Assembly: GCF_932526225.1 (NCBI RefSeq)
Contig: NC_064046.1
Span: 8,953,719 to 9,017,718, forward strand
Source of the DNA: Nematostella vectensis
Lineage: Eukaryota > Cnidaria > Anthozoa > Actiniaria > Edwardsiidae
Direction of reading: 5' to 3'
Length of the DNA stretch: 64,000 nucleotides
Shown: positions 25,201 to 37,450 of the stretch, piece by piece
Numbering within the stretch: position 1 is the stretch's first letter
How the letters are laid out: each line of letters starts with the position of its first letter
Made by a program: the position numbers and the translations under genes
The notes under the pieces: generated by a model
What the model was told of the DNA's origin: nothing
The model's database searches: none
What the model saw: only the letters and a program-made list of their open reading frames with translations

Positions 25201-25351
25201 GATCTTCAACTGTCCGTTCAAGTGAACCTTTTGGATGACGTTTGGTGACCCCGGATAGAAACTCCTTGTCGGCTTTAGTGTAATCGGGTTTTTGGGTGCG
25301 CCATTTGATGTTAGGATCATCCATAAACTGCCTTACTGGGCGATCGGCCAT
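22260..25351 (-). CDS. Pathogen-related (plant PRP-type) SnoaL-like protein
   Basis: Three exons on minus: 25351-25154 (phase 0 end), 23263-23047 (phase 1 end) and 22495-22260, giving 216 aa plus stop. Sequence landmarks: [48 protein letters not shown], then [44 protein letters not shown]-like turn, [40 protein letters not shown] and [13 protein letters not shown]. This is the layout of 'pathogen-related protein' of plants and its animal homologues: an N-terminal 'WEMEASHK' segment, then a cone-shaped NTF2/SnoaL-like fold that often binds a small hydrophobic ligand. The biochemical role is unknown. There is no signal peptide, so it is likely cytosolic. Intron 1 contains an A-rich array and a MITE. 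Confidence 0.85.
24095..24620. repeat. ~21-bp A-rich minisatellite in intron 1 of the SnoaL-like gene
   Basis: Repeated units such as GCAAAAGCAAAATACAAACTC run from about 24095 to 24620 and are interrupted by a MITE at 24213-24388. The reverse strand gives the low-complexity peptide FVICFCE repeated, which is not a gene. Confidence 0.9.
24213..24388. mobile_element. MITE with ~34-bp terminal inverted repeats
   Basis: The left arm is TTTTTGTTCTAACACTATTT extending through TTGAATTTCGTGCAAGC; the right arm (about 24352-24388) is its complement. It sits inside the A-rich array, so it inserted after, or seeded part of, that array. Confidence 0.85.
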
Positions 25352-27240
25352 CTTGAGGGAAGTGGCGGAGTCTTAGGTCGACTTGTAGCAAATCTTAAAC
25401 TGTCTTTTCTCTGGAATAAAAAGTTTAGGTACTGGCTTACTCCCAGAGTGAATGCGTGATCTGTGCGTGATTTGTGACGTCACGTACTTTCGCTCTGTAC
25501 TCCAGTCATTCTCTTACCGCCTGCGGGGACTTTGGCTTAAATCTCGAGAAATAAGACTCGTCATGGCATCAATTCAACCTTAGATGATTTGTCAGAGACA
25601 TAACATCCAGTTAAAATAAAAATTATGGCGTTGGAGCATTGCAATCCAAATCGCTAGGTGATTTCATAGCGCTCGACCTACATCTTGGATTTCAAGATTT
25701 TCAGAATGCCGTTATGTTCTGAACGATGGGCAACGTCGTGTGATACTTGAAATATAGATATCTATATAGATATAAAAAAAGTAGGGCGCTTATTCAAATA
25801 ATTAGTGCAAGTAGTCACGTGACTGCTCATTTTGGGAGTCGTACCTACATACCCCCGTGTCATGAATATTTCCTAAAACAGAGGCGGGTCTAGCTTGAGA
25901 GGGGAGGGGGGAGGGGATTCACCTAATGGCATGGGCGAGAAAAAATATTTTTTTGCGCATCACACTATGGGTAGAGTGGGCCAAAATCTACCTGAAGCAT
26001 ATCAAGAAAATTCAGCCAAAAATTGTCGTTTTTGCCAAACGCAAAAATACTTATTTGAAAAAAATGTATGATCCTTTTTATTTTCAGGGTTACCGTACCG
26101 CAGGTGCTTCGTAAACTTCATGACTTGTAATCAGAAGAGAAAAACAGTGACTGTGACCATCTTTAGTCAATGGAGAAAGTATCTGAAAAGAAACTAAGAG
26201 TCCTCGGTACCAGTCCCTCAAAACGACAACGTTTACTTCGATCGTCGATCGTTCCACATACAAACCTCTGTATTTTTCGAACAATATTGGGTGTATAAAC
26301 TCGCTCCAAAAAGTACTATTTTGCGTAGGTATTGACCCGGGATGCGACATGAATCCTAAGGTATGATTCATTAAAGCAATAACTCTCAAACGATTATTAT
26401 ACAAAAATTGCCTCTATCGATTAACCCCTCCTCTATGATCGCCACGTTTATAACACTGTATGCCCTTTCTTTAGTCAAAACTTAGAATAGGTACTCCCTA
26501 AATAGATTGCTCTAATAACGGGAGGGACAGTCAGCGCTTATCTATAGTCTGCAAAGTTGATTTATTGCAGGTGCTACTGCTGTATTAAATAAGGGCAGAT
26601 CAGAAGCGTTCACTACTTTGTCAGGAACAAGGTTTCAGGTACGTATTGTTCTTGGAGAGAAGGGATAGTTAAAGGCCTGCACATTGGCCTGCAACGGCTT
26701 GTAAGTCCGGGATATTCATGTATGCTTTACGATACAAACTTTTCGCCTCAGTGTGATCAAATGTGGGTCTTATTTTCTAATATCCGAGGAAATAGTTTCT
26801 TTAAAACATGGAATACGCCGCATACAGTACAGCAAATTACCGTCTTGTAGTCGCTTGGTCAATGGCGCGATAAGCCCAAATTCTTGGTTTTTGTCGTTGC
26901 TGGACGCTAAAGCAATAAGTCCTATAATCCAATGAGGTCCATCGCCTTAAAATACTAACGCTTCAGATCGCATTCAATTTTGTTCAATATTTTCGTAAAA
27001 TATGGCATCTTGAAGTGAGTTTGCGCACCCCACATCGCGCAAAATATACAAAGGTTTGTAAGGGAAATCTTTACTTCCGGTGGATTTTGGTTCGATAGGT
27101 CAGACTCGACTCATTCTTCCCCGGTCATTCCTTAAACCGCCTTACAAAAGAATACTCTCTCTTCGACATCAGACCTTCCTTCACTACTAGATTCTCTTGC
27201 GCTGTTATACCTTAGTGTGACTGGACTTTCGTACGCTGTA
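25352..27240. other. Intergenic, no supported gene
   Basis: No coding exon recognised on either strand. It includes the SnoaL-like gene's 5' flank and a G-rich transposon-like end near 25890-25930. Confidence 0.5.
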
Positions 27241-27292
27241 ATGAAGTCTGTCTTCCTGTGTCTTTTTGCCTTCCTCCTCGTGATGCCGGCAG
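27241..27292 (+). CDS. Candidate signal-peptide exon of a small secreted protein
   Basis: ATG at 27241 encodes MKSVFLCLFAFLLVMPAG: a basic n-region, a hydrophobic core, then PA/G. It runs straight into a strong donor (GCAG/GTAAGAAA, phase 1), the typical first exon of short secreted or defence peptides in animals. I could not find a convincing downstream exon in phase. It is a prediction from one exon only; chance is possible. Confidence 0.4.
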
Positions 27293-27954
27293 GTAAGAAA
27301 GCTTTGGAAAAGATTCTCTTGAGGTCTCAGGTGATCGGCAAGCTATTTTACTGTTAATGCCAGTTACGCTTTTTGGCAGTTTAATATCTGTTTAATAAAG
27401 TATTTTAACACATGGGACATATTCGCTCATAGATTAGCTCTTATTAGCTAAAAATATGTTTTTTTCCTCTATTTTAACCTGTTGAGAACCGACAGAGAGA
27501 TGAATTAAATGAAATATTCAACAAAAATTCACTCGAAAAACAATTTAATTATCATTAAATTTCAATAATTCTATAATTTTAGGTAAATTATTTAAGTGAT
27601 TTACACCAACCTCTATCCAGGATCCCTGCAATTTTTTTTTACCATATTCCGCCTAGGGAAAACAAACAGCTCTACCATTATATCATTAATATGCTGTTCT
27701 TAGTCAGTATTCCTGTGTTCTAAAAAATAGTATACTTTCAGCTTCTGTTGACTTTTTTTTACCTCGTCTTTCGAATGAAATCACATTAACAATGAAGCTG
27801 CTGAATTCTTTTGTTATATTTTTTTAATATTGTCGAGGGGTAGGTGCTTATGTCATACTCCTGCTTTGTAAGATTTTAGAACAGTAGAAGGTCTTTACAT
27901 GAGGCTTGACTACATTCGCAATGCCTTCCGAATTATTTAAAACGAGGCTCACAC

Positions 27955-28410
27955 AGCTGCCTTGTACAGATTCGGAAAAGTATTCGTAAAATCAAACTCA
28001 ACGACTCAGCTTAGTATTAGTAGCAACTCATCGCCTGTGCTGCCTTGTACGAGCTCGGCTTAGCATTCGTTAAAGCTCATCGCTTCTAAAGCCTTGTGCG
28101 GACTAGGCTTGGTATTTGTAAAGCAAACTCATCGTTCTGCTGCCTTGTACGGACTCAGCTTAATCTTCGTAAAGCAAACTCATCGCTTCTGCTGCCTTGT
28201 ACGGACTCGGCTTAGTATTCGTAAAGCAAACTCATCGCTTCTGCTGCCTTGTACGGACTCGGCTTAATATTCGTAAAGCAAACTCATCGCTTCTGCTGCC
28301 TTGTACGGACTCGGCTTAGTATTCGTAAAGCAAACTCCTCGCTTCTGCTGCCTTTTACGGACTCGGTTTAGTATTCGTAAAGCAAACTCATCGCTTCTGC
28401 TGCCTTACAG
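27955..28410 (-). repeat. ~52-bp array derived from the MROH1 terminal coding exon and stop
   Basis: About nine copies. On the minus strand each unit reads AAGGCAGCAGAAGCGATGAG and on to TTTGCTTTACGAATACTAA, i.e. the last 13 codons of MROH1 (KAAEAMSLLYEY-stop) plus ~13 nt of 3' UTR (GCCGAGTCCGTAC). The first copy (28406-28368) is the real coding end; the rest lie downstream in the 3' UTR or flank. Confidence 0.9.
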
Positions 28411-31400
28411 CGTACTTTGGGTGACGGGTCCTTCAATAGCATTATCAGAGCTGACAAAAAAAAAAAAAAAATTATTAGATGGGGAGCGATCTAAGAAACG
28501 AGCAAAAGCTTGCGGACAGGTGTTCCAAGAAAAATGCATTCCGAGAAAATAACTCCAAATAAGTTCCCCTTTCCATAGTTTTGTATACTTCTTGCTTGTT
28601 TCATAGAAAAAATCAAGAGACCGGAAATGGTTTCACCGGAAGTGAAAATATGGTATACTGGTACGAACCCTTTCATACATATGTAAAAGAGCCAAGCAAG
28701 TGGTTAAGTCAATACATGAATTTACCGTTATTTTAAAGAAGACTACGTTACAAAGCAAAACATATTGAGGACTATTGTAAGGTAGGCAAACAAAGAACTT
28801 TGAGTATTGTACAAAAATGTGGGTGGAAAACCACGGGACAGCCATCATCTACAGTTGCGCGTCGGACCTTGTGGTATGCTTCGACAGTTAGGTATATCAG
28901 CATAAGAACTTGAAAAGAAAAAAAAAACGACAAAAACGCAGATTTGTTTTTTTTTCTAAAAGGAATGGGTTACAGTGACTCATTTGTAACCTGAAGAAGG
29001 CAGGTACTGGCTTGCCGAAATATCGTTTAGAAAAAAGCCTATGTTGTTGTCGAGTTATTCTTTTAAAATAAATAGCCGAAATGTACAGATCGGTTTTAAC
29101 CCCCTTGCTGTATTATATGTAAAAAAAAAGTGTTCAACACTTTTTTTACAGAAGTAAATGTTTTGAAATATGCATTCTTAAATATTCTTATTACAGTTAT
29201 GTAACATAAAATGTGTGTTATTTTTTTCTGTTTAAAAAGAAATTCGGTTAGAAATGCTTTGATATAGATAGTAAATATTTTGAAATATGCATTTTTAAAT
29301 ATTCTTATTACAGTTATGTAACATAAAATGTGTTATATTTTTCTGTTTTAAAAGAAATTCGGTTAGAAATGCTTTGATATAGATAGACCGATCGACTGCA
29401 AAATCACTTGGACGGCAGTAACATGCCGCAAATCAAAGACAAATGTCACGCAAATGCCGCAAAACAAATTAGTCTATAGCATAAAAAAATTAAGACAATT
29501 TATAGTTAATTAAAAAAAAAATCAAGCTCAGAAGTACTAACAGGCTATCATAGCTTTTCTTGTACAACTTTGCGAGAAGAAACGACAAAAGCAATTCGAA
29601 AACAAGAGTTGGTTGCGACAGAAACAATGACGTAGAAAGCAAAGGACATACACAAGGCATTGCATAGCATCTTTAAAAAAATACAAACGGCAAATCGCGA
29701 TGGCAAACACTGTAGTTCCATCTCAGAAGGGTACCATGCGTCTTATTATATTTCAACCAAATGCAGGAGAAAATGAAATCATAGTATGATAAATTAAAGC
29801 CTATCGATTTATAGCTTTGGCATCCCTGGAGGTAATTTGTAAGCACATTTCGGTCTTAAAACTGACATTCGCCATTTTCCGTTTGCACTGACGTTGTTTT
29901 AATGAGGTATTTGTTTGTTCTATTTTGCTCTCGACTCGATATTATATCTAACCTTAACTTATCCGGGTACCCACTAGTAGATAAAAATTACAAATCTGCG
30001 AATCTAATGAGATCGATCGTTCTAATGAATCTAATGAGATCGTTCTTCATTTAAAGAAAAAAAAAAGAAAAGAAAGAAAAAAAAACAAACCAAAAAAAAT
30101 CTCGACAAGATGCAAGAAAGCCAGAAAGAGTCACGAGTGTCATCCAGTCTTCCGCCTATCCCCAGGACCCGTGTGTTCCTAGTAGCCACAGGCACCCCGT
30201 ATCATAATTCAGACGGCTTGCAAAAGTTGGATGAGCTAATCATGGCGATTCTAGTCCTCGACGAGGAGACTGACAAAATAAGCCAAGCGGGGCTTCCCAT
30301 AACACATTGCGAGCATAAAGAATCGAACCTTAACCCACAAACAAACCTCATCAAACTACCCATAGTACCAAGCGAAGACAAATTTGCAAAATGTCCCTAC
30401 CAATAACACCGTCCGCGTTGCATCCGAACTAAACATTGGTTATACTGGCATTTATAGAACTACAAACAAGCTAGAATAAGGTGGTCTGTGTAGGCGCGGT
30501 GGGATCGGGGATATAAACCAACACAACGTTGAAATGGTATAGGTTCTACGCGTCTATTTGTCAGGAGATGGGCTAACGCTCGAAACACAGCGAAACTTCT
30601 CAATTTTCACAGAGGCGTTCAACATATCATTTCAACCTTGTGCTGATTTATTTTCCTTTGCCTAATAGCCCGTCTGCACTCGTCTGTTAAAAAATACACA
30701 AAATTTTTATATGGCAACCGGACAACCGAATCGATTCCTTGGAAATATGGAAGAATAAGTTAGTAGTACAGTAAGATTGACACTCGATTTTTTTCCTTAT
30801 TTCCAAGGAATCGATTCGGTTGTCCACTTGTCATATAAGACAAGTAGGACCTCATATACGCAACTACAGTTTTTTTTAGATTTCGTGCAAATAAAATCGC
30901 ATTTTGGGGGTTTGGTACGAAATCTAGTAGCGCCTTTCCGATTTTAAATATCTAATTTTTATTTTAGAATTTACACACTAGAAGCATTGGTTATTAGGTT
31001 CGCTAAAGATCAGATGGATCGCAAGCTTTGAAGGGGCTACTAAACGGGCTTCAATTTGAACGACTTTTTGAAAACAATTACCCGCGAGAGGCCTGACAGA
31101 GGGGATAACTACATCATTTCGTCTTCCGAGTCTAGCTTGCGCGATGCTTTATTCAATATAAAGTGTTCTCGTACAACTCAAATTATATATGTTTTGAGGA
31201 TTTTCTGCAGTAATTTATTACTTGTTATGGTAGTGCTACTTTACACCGAAAACAAATAAAAACGCTTACCGCTACAAATATGATCCTTGGAAATATCATC
31301 CCTGTTGGCAACCGGCAGGTTACCTAGCACAAACCCTACACAAGAAAGAACAAATGAATTCAGCAATGAGCACCATCTGCTATACACATACAGCCGATTG

Positions 31401-34400
31401 ACAAAAGGTTGTCCTCAACCGGCTGCACAACTACGCGACAAGCCCTCATGTAAGCATGGGTAAAATTCACTGAAGCGCCTAGCTGCAGGGCAACTCCCTT
31501 TTCTGACCCTTTCTAAAGAGGGCAACTCCCTTTTCTGGACCTTTCTAAAGAGGGCAACTCCCTTTTCTGGACCTTTCTAAAGAGGGCAACTCCCTTTTCT
31601 GGACCTTTCTAAAGAGGGCAACTCCCTTTTCTGGACCTTTCTAAAGAGGGCAACTCCCTTATCTGGACCTTTCTAAAGAGGGCAACTCCCTTATCTGGAC
31701 CTTTCTAAAGAGGGCTACTCCCTTTTCTGGACCTTTCTAAAGAGGGCAACTCCCTTTTCTGGACCTTTCTAAAGAGGGCAACTCCCTTTTCTGGACCTTT
31801 TTAAAGAGGGCAACTCCCTTTTCTGGACCTTTCTAAAGAGGGCAACTCCCTTTTCTGGACCTTTCTAAAGAGGGCAACTCCCTTTTCTGGACCTTTCTAA
31901 AGAGGGCAAGACCCGTTTACACTAGCAACTTATACCTGCCTAGGTGCTGCACAGGTCTGTTAAGACACGTTTACACTAGCAACTTTTACCTGCCTAGGTG
32001 CTGCGCAGATCTCTTAAGACCTGTTTAAACTAGCAACCTACGTCGCGTTTCCGATGTTGACCCCATCAAACGAGCCCGCGCGCAGCCAGAAAGCGGATGC
32101 TCGCATGAAACTTTGAAATGTGCAAGAAAATTTCTAATCAAGTGGTAGACTTACCTAGGAAAAGCGCGGCGTTTGCTTTAATGTCATCACGTGAACTCTT
32201 GAAGAAGGATACGCAGCCCATCGAGTAGAAACTGATTTTCTCAGGAAAATCTGCAATCTGAATATCACAACAAAACACTATCAAAACGAGATAAATATCA
32301 AAGAATGTGAATTTTTAAATAATAGTCAAGTACTACAACATATGATCTCTTATTGTTTAGAAATATTTTTCCTGAAATATTGTAATGAAGATAAAAACCT
32401 GAATAAGTCGTTCATAAGTACTCAAGTTCATTAGTTCTCTATAAGTAACTATATCTCTGCGTAAAAATAAGCGTAAATAAAATACAAATCCTGGTTTCAA
32501 AAACTTAGAATTCTTGTTCATGTTCTTATGAAAATTCATATGGCTTTCAGATACAAGATTCAGCCGTTTATACGCTACCCATGAACCACCAGGGTTACGA
32601 CACGATTCTCGAGTGCGACCTTATTTGAAATAGGTGTATATCCACTTTAAACCTGGATAAGTTGTTCATAAACTCTCTATAAGTAACTAGGGTACATAAA
32701 TACTTACTATAAGCCTGGACAAGTCATTCATGAACTCTCCATAGTGTAAGTGGCCCTCCTCTAAAAGATGCTTCTGAAACATGGCGTTGATTGCATCTGA
32801 ACCCATCAGTGGTCCGACAGCCCGCAAGCAACCTTTACAAGCCTGAGAAACACACAGAGATTTCATTGCACGCCTGGCGAACACACAGAGATGTTATTGC
32901 ACGCTTGGCGAACACACAGAGATGTCATTGCACGCCTGGCGAACACACAGAGATGTCGTTGCACGCCTGAGGAACACACAGAGATGTCGTTGCACGCCTG
33001 GCGAACACACAGAGATGTCATTGCACGCCTGAGGAACACACAGAGATGTCGTTGCACGCCTGGCGAACACACAGAGATGTCATTGCACGCCTGGCGAACA
33101 CACAGATATGTCATCGCACGCCTGGCGAACACACAGAGATGTCGTTGCACGCCTGAGGAACACACAGAGATGTAATTGCACGCCTGGCGAACACACAGAG
33201 ATGTAATTGCACGCCTGGCGAACACACATAGATGTCATTGCACGCCTGGCGAACACACAGAAATGTAATTGCACGGCTGAGGGACACACAAATATGTTAT
33301 TACACGCCTGGCGAACACACACATGTTATTGCACGCCTGGCGAACACACAGATATGTCGTTGCACGACTGGCGAACACACAGATATGTCGTTGCACGCCT
33401 GGCGAACACACAGAGATGTCGTTGCACGCCTGGCGAACACACAGAGATGTAATTGCACGCCTGATGAACACACAGAGATGTCAGTGCACGCCTGGCGAAC
33501 ACACTAATATCAATGAACGCCTGATGAACACAAAGAGATTTCATTGCACGCCTGGCGAACACACAGAGATGTAATTGCACGCCTGGCGAACACACATAGA
33601 TGTCATTGCCGCCTGGCGAACACAGAGAGATGTCGTTGCACGCCTGGCGAACACACAGAGATGTAATTGCACGCCTGGCGAACACACATAGATGTCATTG
33701 CACGCCTGGCGAACACAGAGAGATGTCATTGCACGCCTGGCGAACACACAGAGATGTAATTGCACGCCTGGCGAACACACATAGATGTCATTGCACGCCT
33801 GGCGAACACACAGAGATGTCATTGCACGCCTGGCGAACACACAGTGATGTCATTGCACGCCTGGCGAACACACATAGATGTCATTGCACGCCTGGCGAAC
33901 ACACATAGATGTCATTGCACGCCTGGCGAACACAGAGATGTCGTTGCACGCCTGGCGAACACACAGATATGTCACATGTTGCTTTGCAACATTTCACTTA
34001 TATGTACAGTAACTTGAGATAAAGCCCCCTTTAAACCAGCACTGCTGAACAGGTCACCTCTGTTAAAATACTGCGAATAAATAAATATATTCAATACCTT
34101 GGCTACGTCCGGCTCTTCGTTCATGTGCAGTAGGACGCTCATGAGGTTGGTATGGACTTGCTCCATGTACGGTGCACGGGACGGGCCGTCACCAAAACGA
34201 GACAGCGCGCCGAACAGGGTGAACGCGGCGGCGCGAACCGAGTCTTTCTCCTGTAAGAAAATATTGAGCCAGTGAGATAACATTGAAAATTGGGTAACGC
34301 AATAAACATAGCGAGTCTTTCTCCTGTGAGACAAAAATAAGCCAGTGAGATAACATTGAAAATTGCGTGACGCAATAAACATAGCGAGTCTTTCTCCTGT

Positions 34401-37400
34401 GAGACAATATTTAGCCAGTGAAAAAACATTGAAAATTGGGTGACGCAATAAACATAGCGAATCTTTCTTCTGTGAGACAAATATTAAGCCAGTGAGCTTA
34501 TAGCTCAATAGAATGAGTTTCTTCTGCGAGAGTACAACAGGGTGAGAGGTATAAGTTGACGGAGACGGCGGGGAGAACGAGATTAAAAAGTGCTATGATG
34601 CTTAACGCTCAATTCTTTTGGACCTTGCGCAAATAAATAGAACGGCGACGGTAGAAAACAATAGAGAACTCAAAGAGCCAGACGTGAAATGGACACTGAA
34701 ATGGACTCTGATCTATTTCAACCGTTTTCCTCCAAACCACAAATACTCCAAGTTTATGGTCTAGGGAGGGCATGAACGTGTCCGTTATGGTAGAAATACG
34801 TTTCTGACTTATCTTTACATTGGAACTATAAAAAACGAGTTAGAAACTAGTTTAGAATAGGGGACTTGCGCTAAGAGATCACGTGACTGTTTGCGTGGCA
34901 AACTAGCGCGCACTCAGGCGGCAAAAAAACAGCAACAAAAAGCAACTTATTCAGCGCTTACGAATAAAACCAGAAATTGTTTTTTTTATCATAAAGGTTT
35001 AGTTTCATTTAAATATTTTATTTTTTCGTCGTTCTCTGGTGTGACGGGCGCAGTCATTTCTGATTTTTTTGTTTGATTATTTTGTTTTGAATTTGCCAGC
35101 CAGAAAGGTCACGTGATCTCTTAGCGCATGTTCCCTGGAGGGTTGAACATTAAGGCAGTTCTTTCGGTCAAGTTCTGCTTGCCGTCGCCTTCTTCGTTGC
35201 ATAAACCCCCTAATAGCAAAGAAAGCTAGACGGGTGGACGGAGAGAAATTAAACAGACAACCGACATCACCTTCTCGAAGCACGGCCTGACTCGCAGACA
35301 AATGTTGATGAGAATTTGCCGGACATTGTTCTCGTCCAGCCTGGCCAGGATTCTGGACAGGCCGGACATGGCCTCAAGGGTGATCTCATCTTCAGGATCG
35401 TCCTTGTCATCCATACCTGCCATCATGGCCGACAGGATCGTGGTCGAGTACTTCTCTATCTGTGTAATGTCAACATATGGTATCTGGTATAATGTACAGG
35501 AGGGAGAAGGGGGGGAGGGGGGGTAAGAAGTACTATACAGTGCGCAAATATTGCACAAGTATTATTATATCGATATGGTATATTGGGAGAAGTCCTCTAT
35601 CTGAATCTTATAAAGACATTTGTTATACATATAACAGTATATGCATGGGCCAGTGCTGAAAAACGCAAGACTAGTTCCAGTACCGCGCGGTCAAACCAGC
35701 CTTGAAATGGCGGCTTCCTGCCCTCGAACGCACAGCTAAGGCCATAATTTTCTTTACGACTCCCTCATTGTCAAACAAATCTGACAAATTTTGTCCAATG
35801 TGGTTTTAATGCTACAACAACGACTGAAGTCAGCCTTTCGTACCTCTACTCGAACGATTCAACACTGACAGTGCTGAATAACGTATGCGCATGCGCGTGC
35901 TCAGGCAAAAACAAGCACAATCGTAGTGTTGAATCTTCGAGTAAAGGTACGAAAGGCTGACTTCAGTTGCTATTTTGACTAACTGTACAGCATTAAAACC
36001 ATACTGTACAAAAGATGACAGATTTGTTTGATAATGAGGGAGTCATAAAAAAAATTATAGCCTCAGGTTTGGTCTAGTTTTCTTAGCATTCACCAAAACG
36101 TGACAGTTCGCCGGTAAAACGCCGCCATTTCAAAACAAAAAGGCTGGTTTAACAGCGCGTTACTGGAACTAGTCTTGCGTTTTTCAGCACTGGTTTTAAC
36201 ACTATGCTTCTATTCTCTTTCGCTACGCTCAGGCGACTAGAAAAGACTTCTAGTTTAAATATATACAACAACAATAAGCGTTGAGGGGTATCGCACGTGG
36301 GTCGACATCGTTTATTTCTAATACATGATCTTCTAACACATACAGTGTGTATACTGACGGGCAGAAACACAATCATCAGAAAAAAGGGAAAAGAAAATTT
36401 GACCCGGTTACAAGGAGTGTGGGAAGAACCATTAGGCTGGAATATTTAAGCGTTTGAGCATCCCCAAGGGGATTGTTGAATAAAGTCAACAAGAAATTCT
36501 AATATTCAGCACTGTCTATGCATTGTATAAAGAAGGGTACTCAGAGTAAGTGCATTTGTAATACTTCTGATCTTACTACAAACAGCCAACAAAACAACAA
36601 TCTCGCGTGGACTTTTATTTGAAAGATTGTAATACACGCGAGGAATCCACGAGCTTTCCAATCACGCTTAATTAGCATACTTACCTGAGCGTCCGAGGCG
36701 CTGGAAATATTCCCCAGTCCGCGGATGCAGTACTTGCGGACTACACGCGAGGAGTCCACGAGCCTTCCCATAAGGCTGTTCATGAGGACCTCGACGAGAT
36801 CTTGGCTGCATTGCTGGTCTATGAGCTGTAGAGCGAATCAAAACAGAGTTTAGATTTGGTTTAATTAGCTGCAGAACCAATAAAACAAGTTTAGATTTGG
36901 TTTAATTAGCTGCAGAACCAATAAAAAAAGGTTAGATTTGGTTTATGAGTAGAAGAACGAATCATAACAGATATAAGATTTGGTTTATGGGCAGTAGAAC
37001 CAATCAAAGCAGAGTTTAGATTTGGTTTATGGGCAGTAGAACCAATCAAAGCAGAGTTTAGATTTGGTTAATGAGCAGTAGAACCAATCAAAACAGAGTA
37101 AAGATATGGTTTATGAGTTGTACAACCAATCAAAACAGAGTTTAGATATGGCCTATGAGCTGTAGAACGAATCAAAACAGAGTTTAGATTTGATTAATGA
37201 GCAGTAGAACCAATCAAAACAGAGTTTAGATATGGATTATGAGCTGTAGAACCAATCAAAACAGAGTTTAGATATGGATTATGAGCTGTAGAACCAATCA
37301 AAACAGATAAGACTACGGATAGTGCAGCAACCCACCTCCGAAAAGAAAGCCGACACCACGATTCGCTGAGAGTCGTACACGCTGCATAGCAACGCTTGGA

Positions 37401-37450
37401 AACAATTGACCACCTTAGCAACGTGTTGTGGGGCAGCAAGGCAAAGCCCA
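28368..37450 (-). CDS. MROH1: MROH1 exons 35-42 (C-terminal region)
   Basis: Exons: 37450-37336, 36825-36685, 35459-35271, 34250-34098, 32842-32708, 32257-32155, 31323-31270, 28450-28368 (973 nt). Landmarks are GLCLAAPQHVAKVVNCFQAL, NSLMGRLVDSSRVVRKYCIR, DDPEDEITLEAMSGLSRILA, EKDSVRAAAFTLFGALSRFG, LLEEGHLHYGEFMNDLSRLI, FYSMGCVSFFKSSRDDIKAN, NLPVANRDDISKDHICS and LIMLLKDPSPKVRCKAAEAM ending LYEY-stop. These align in order with the C-terminus of vertebrate MROH1 (HFGEFLN; FYFKSSWENVRA; LLKDPAPEVR). Intron 41 is long (31269-28451). The terminal acceptor is a T-tract followed by GTCAG. Confidence 0.94.

Noticed and set aside
32863-33908. Multiple 80-120 aa ORFs on both strands
   Set aside because: Produced by the 31-bp repeat being stop-free in six frames; no independent coding evidence.
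32863-33968. Array of regular ~31-bp repeats resembling a CRISPR
   Set aside because: Units are head-to-tail without unique spacers, in an intron of an animal gene; it is a minisatellite.
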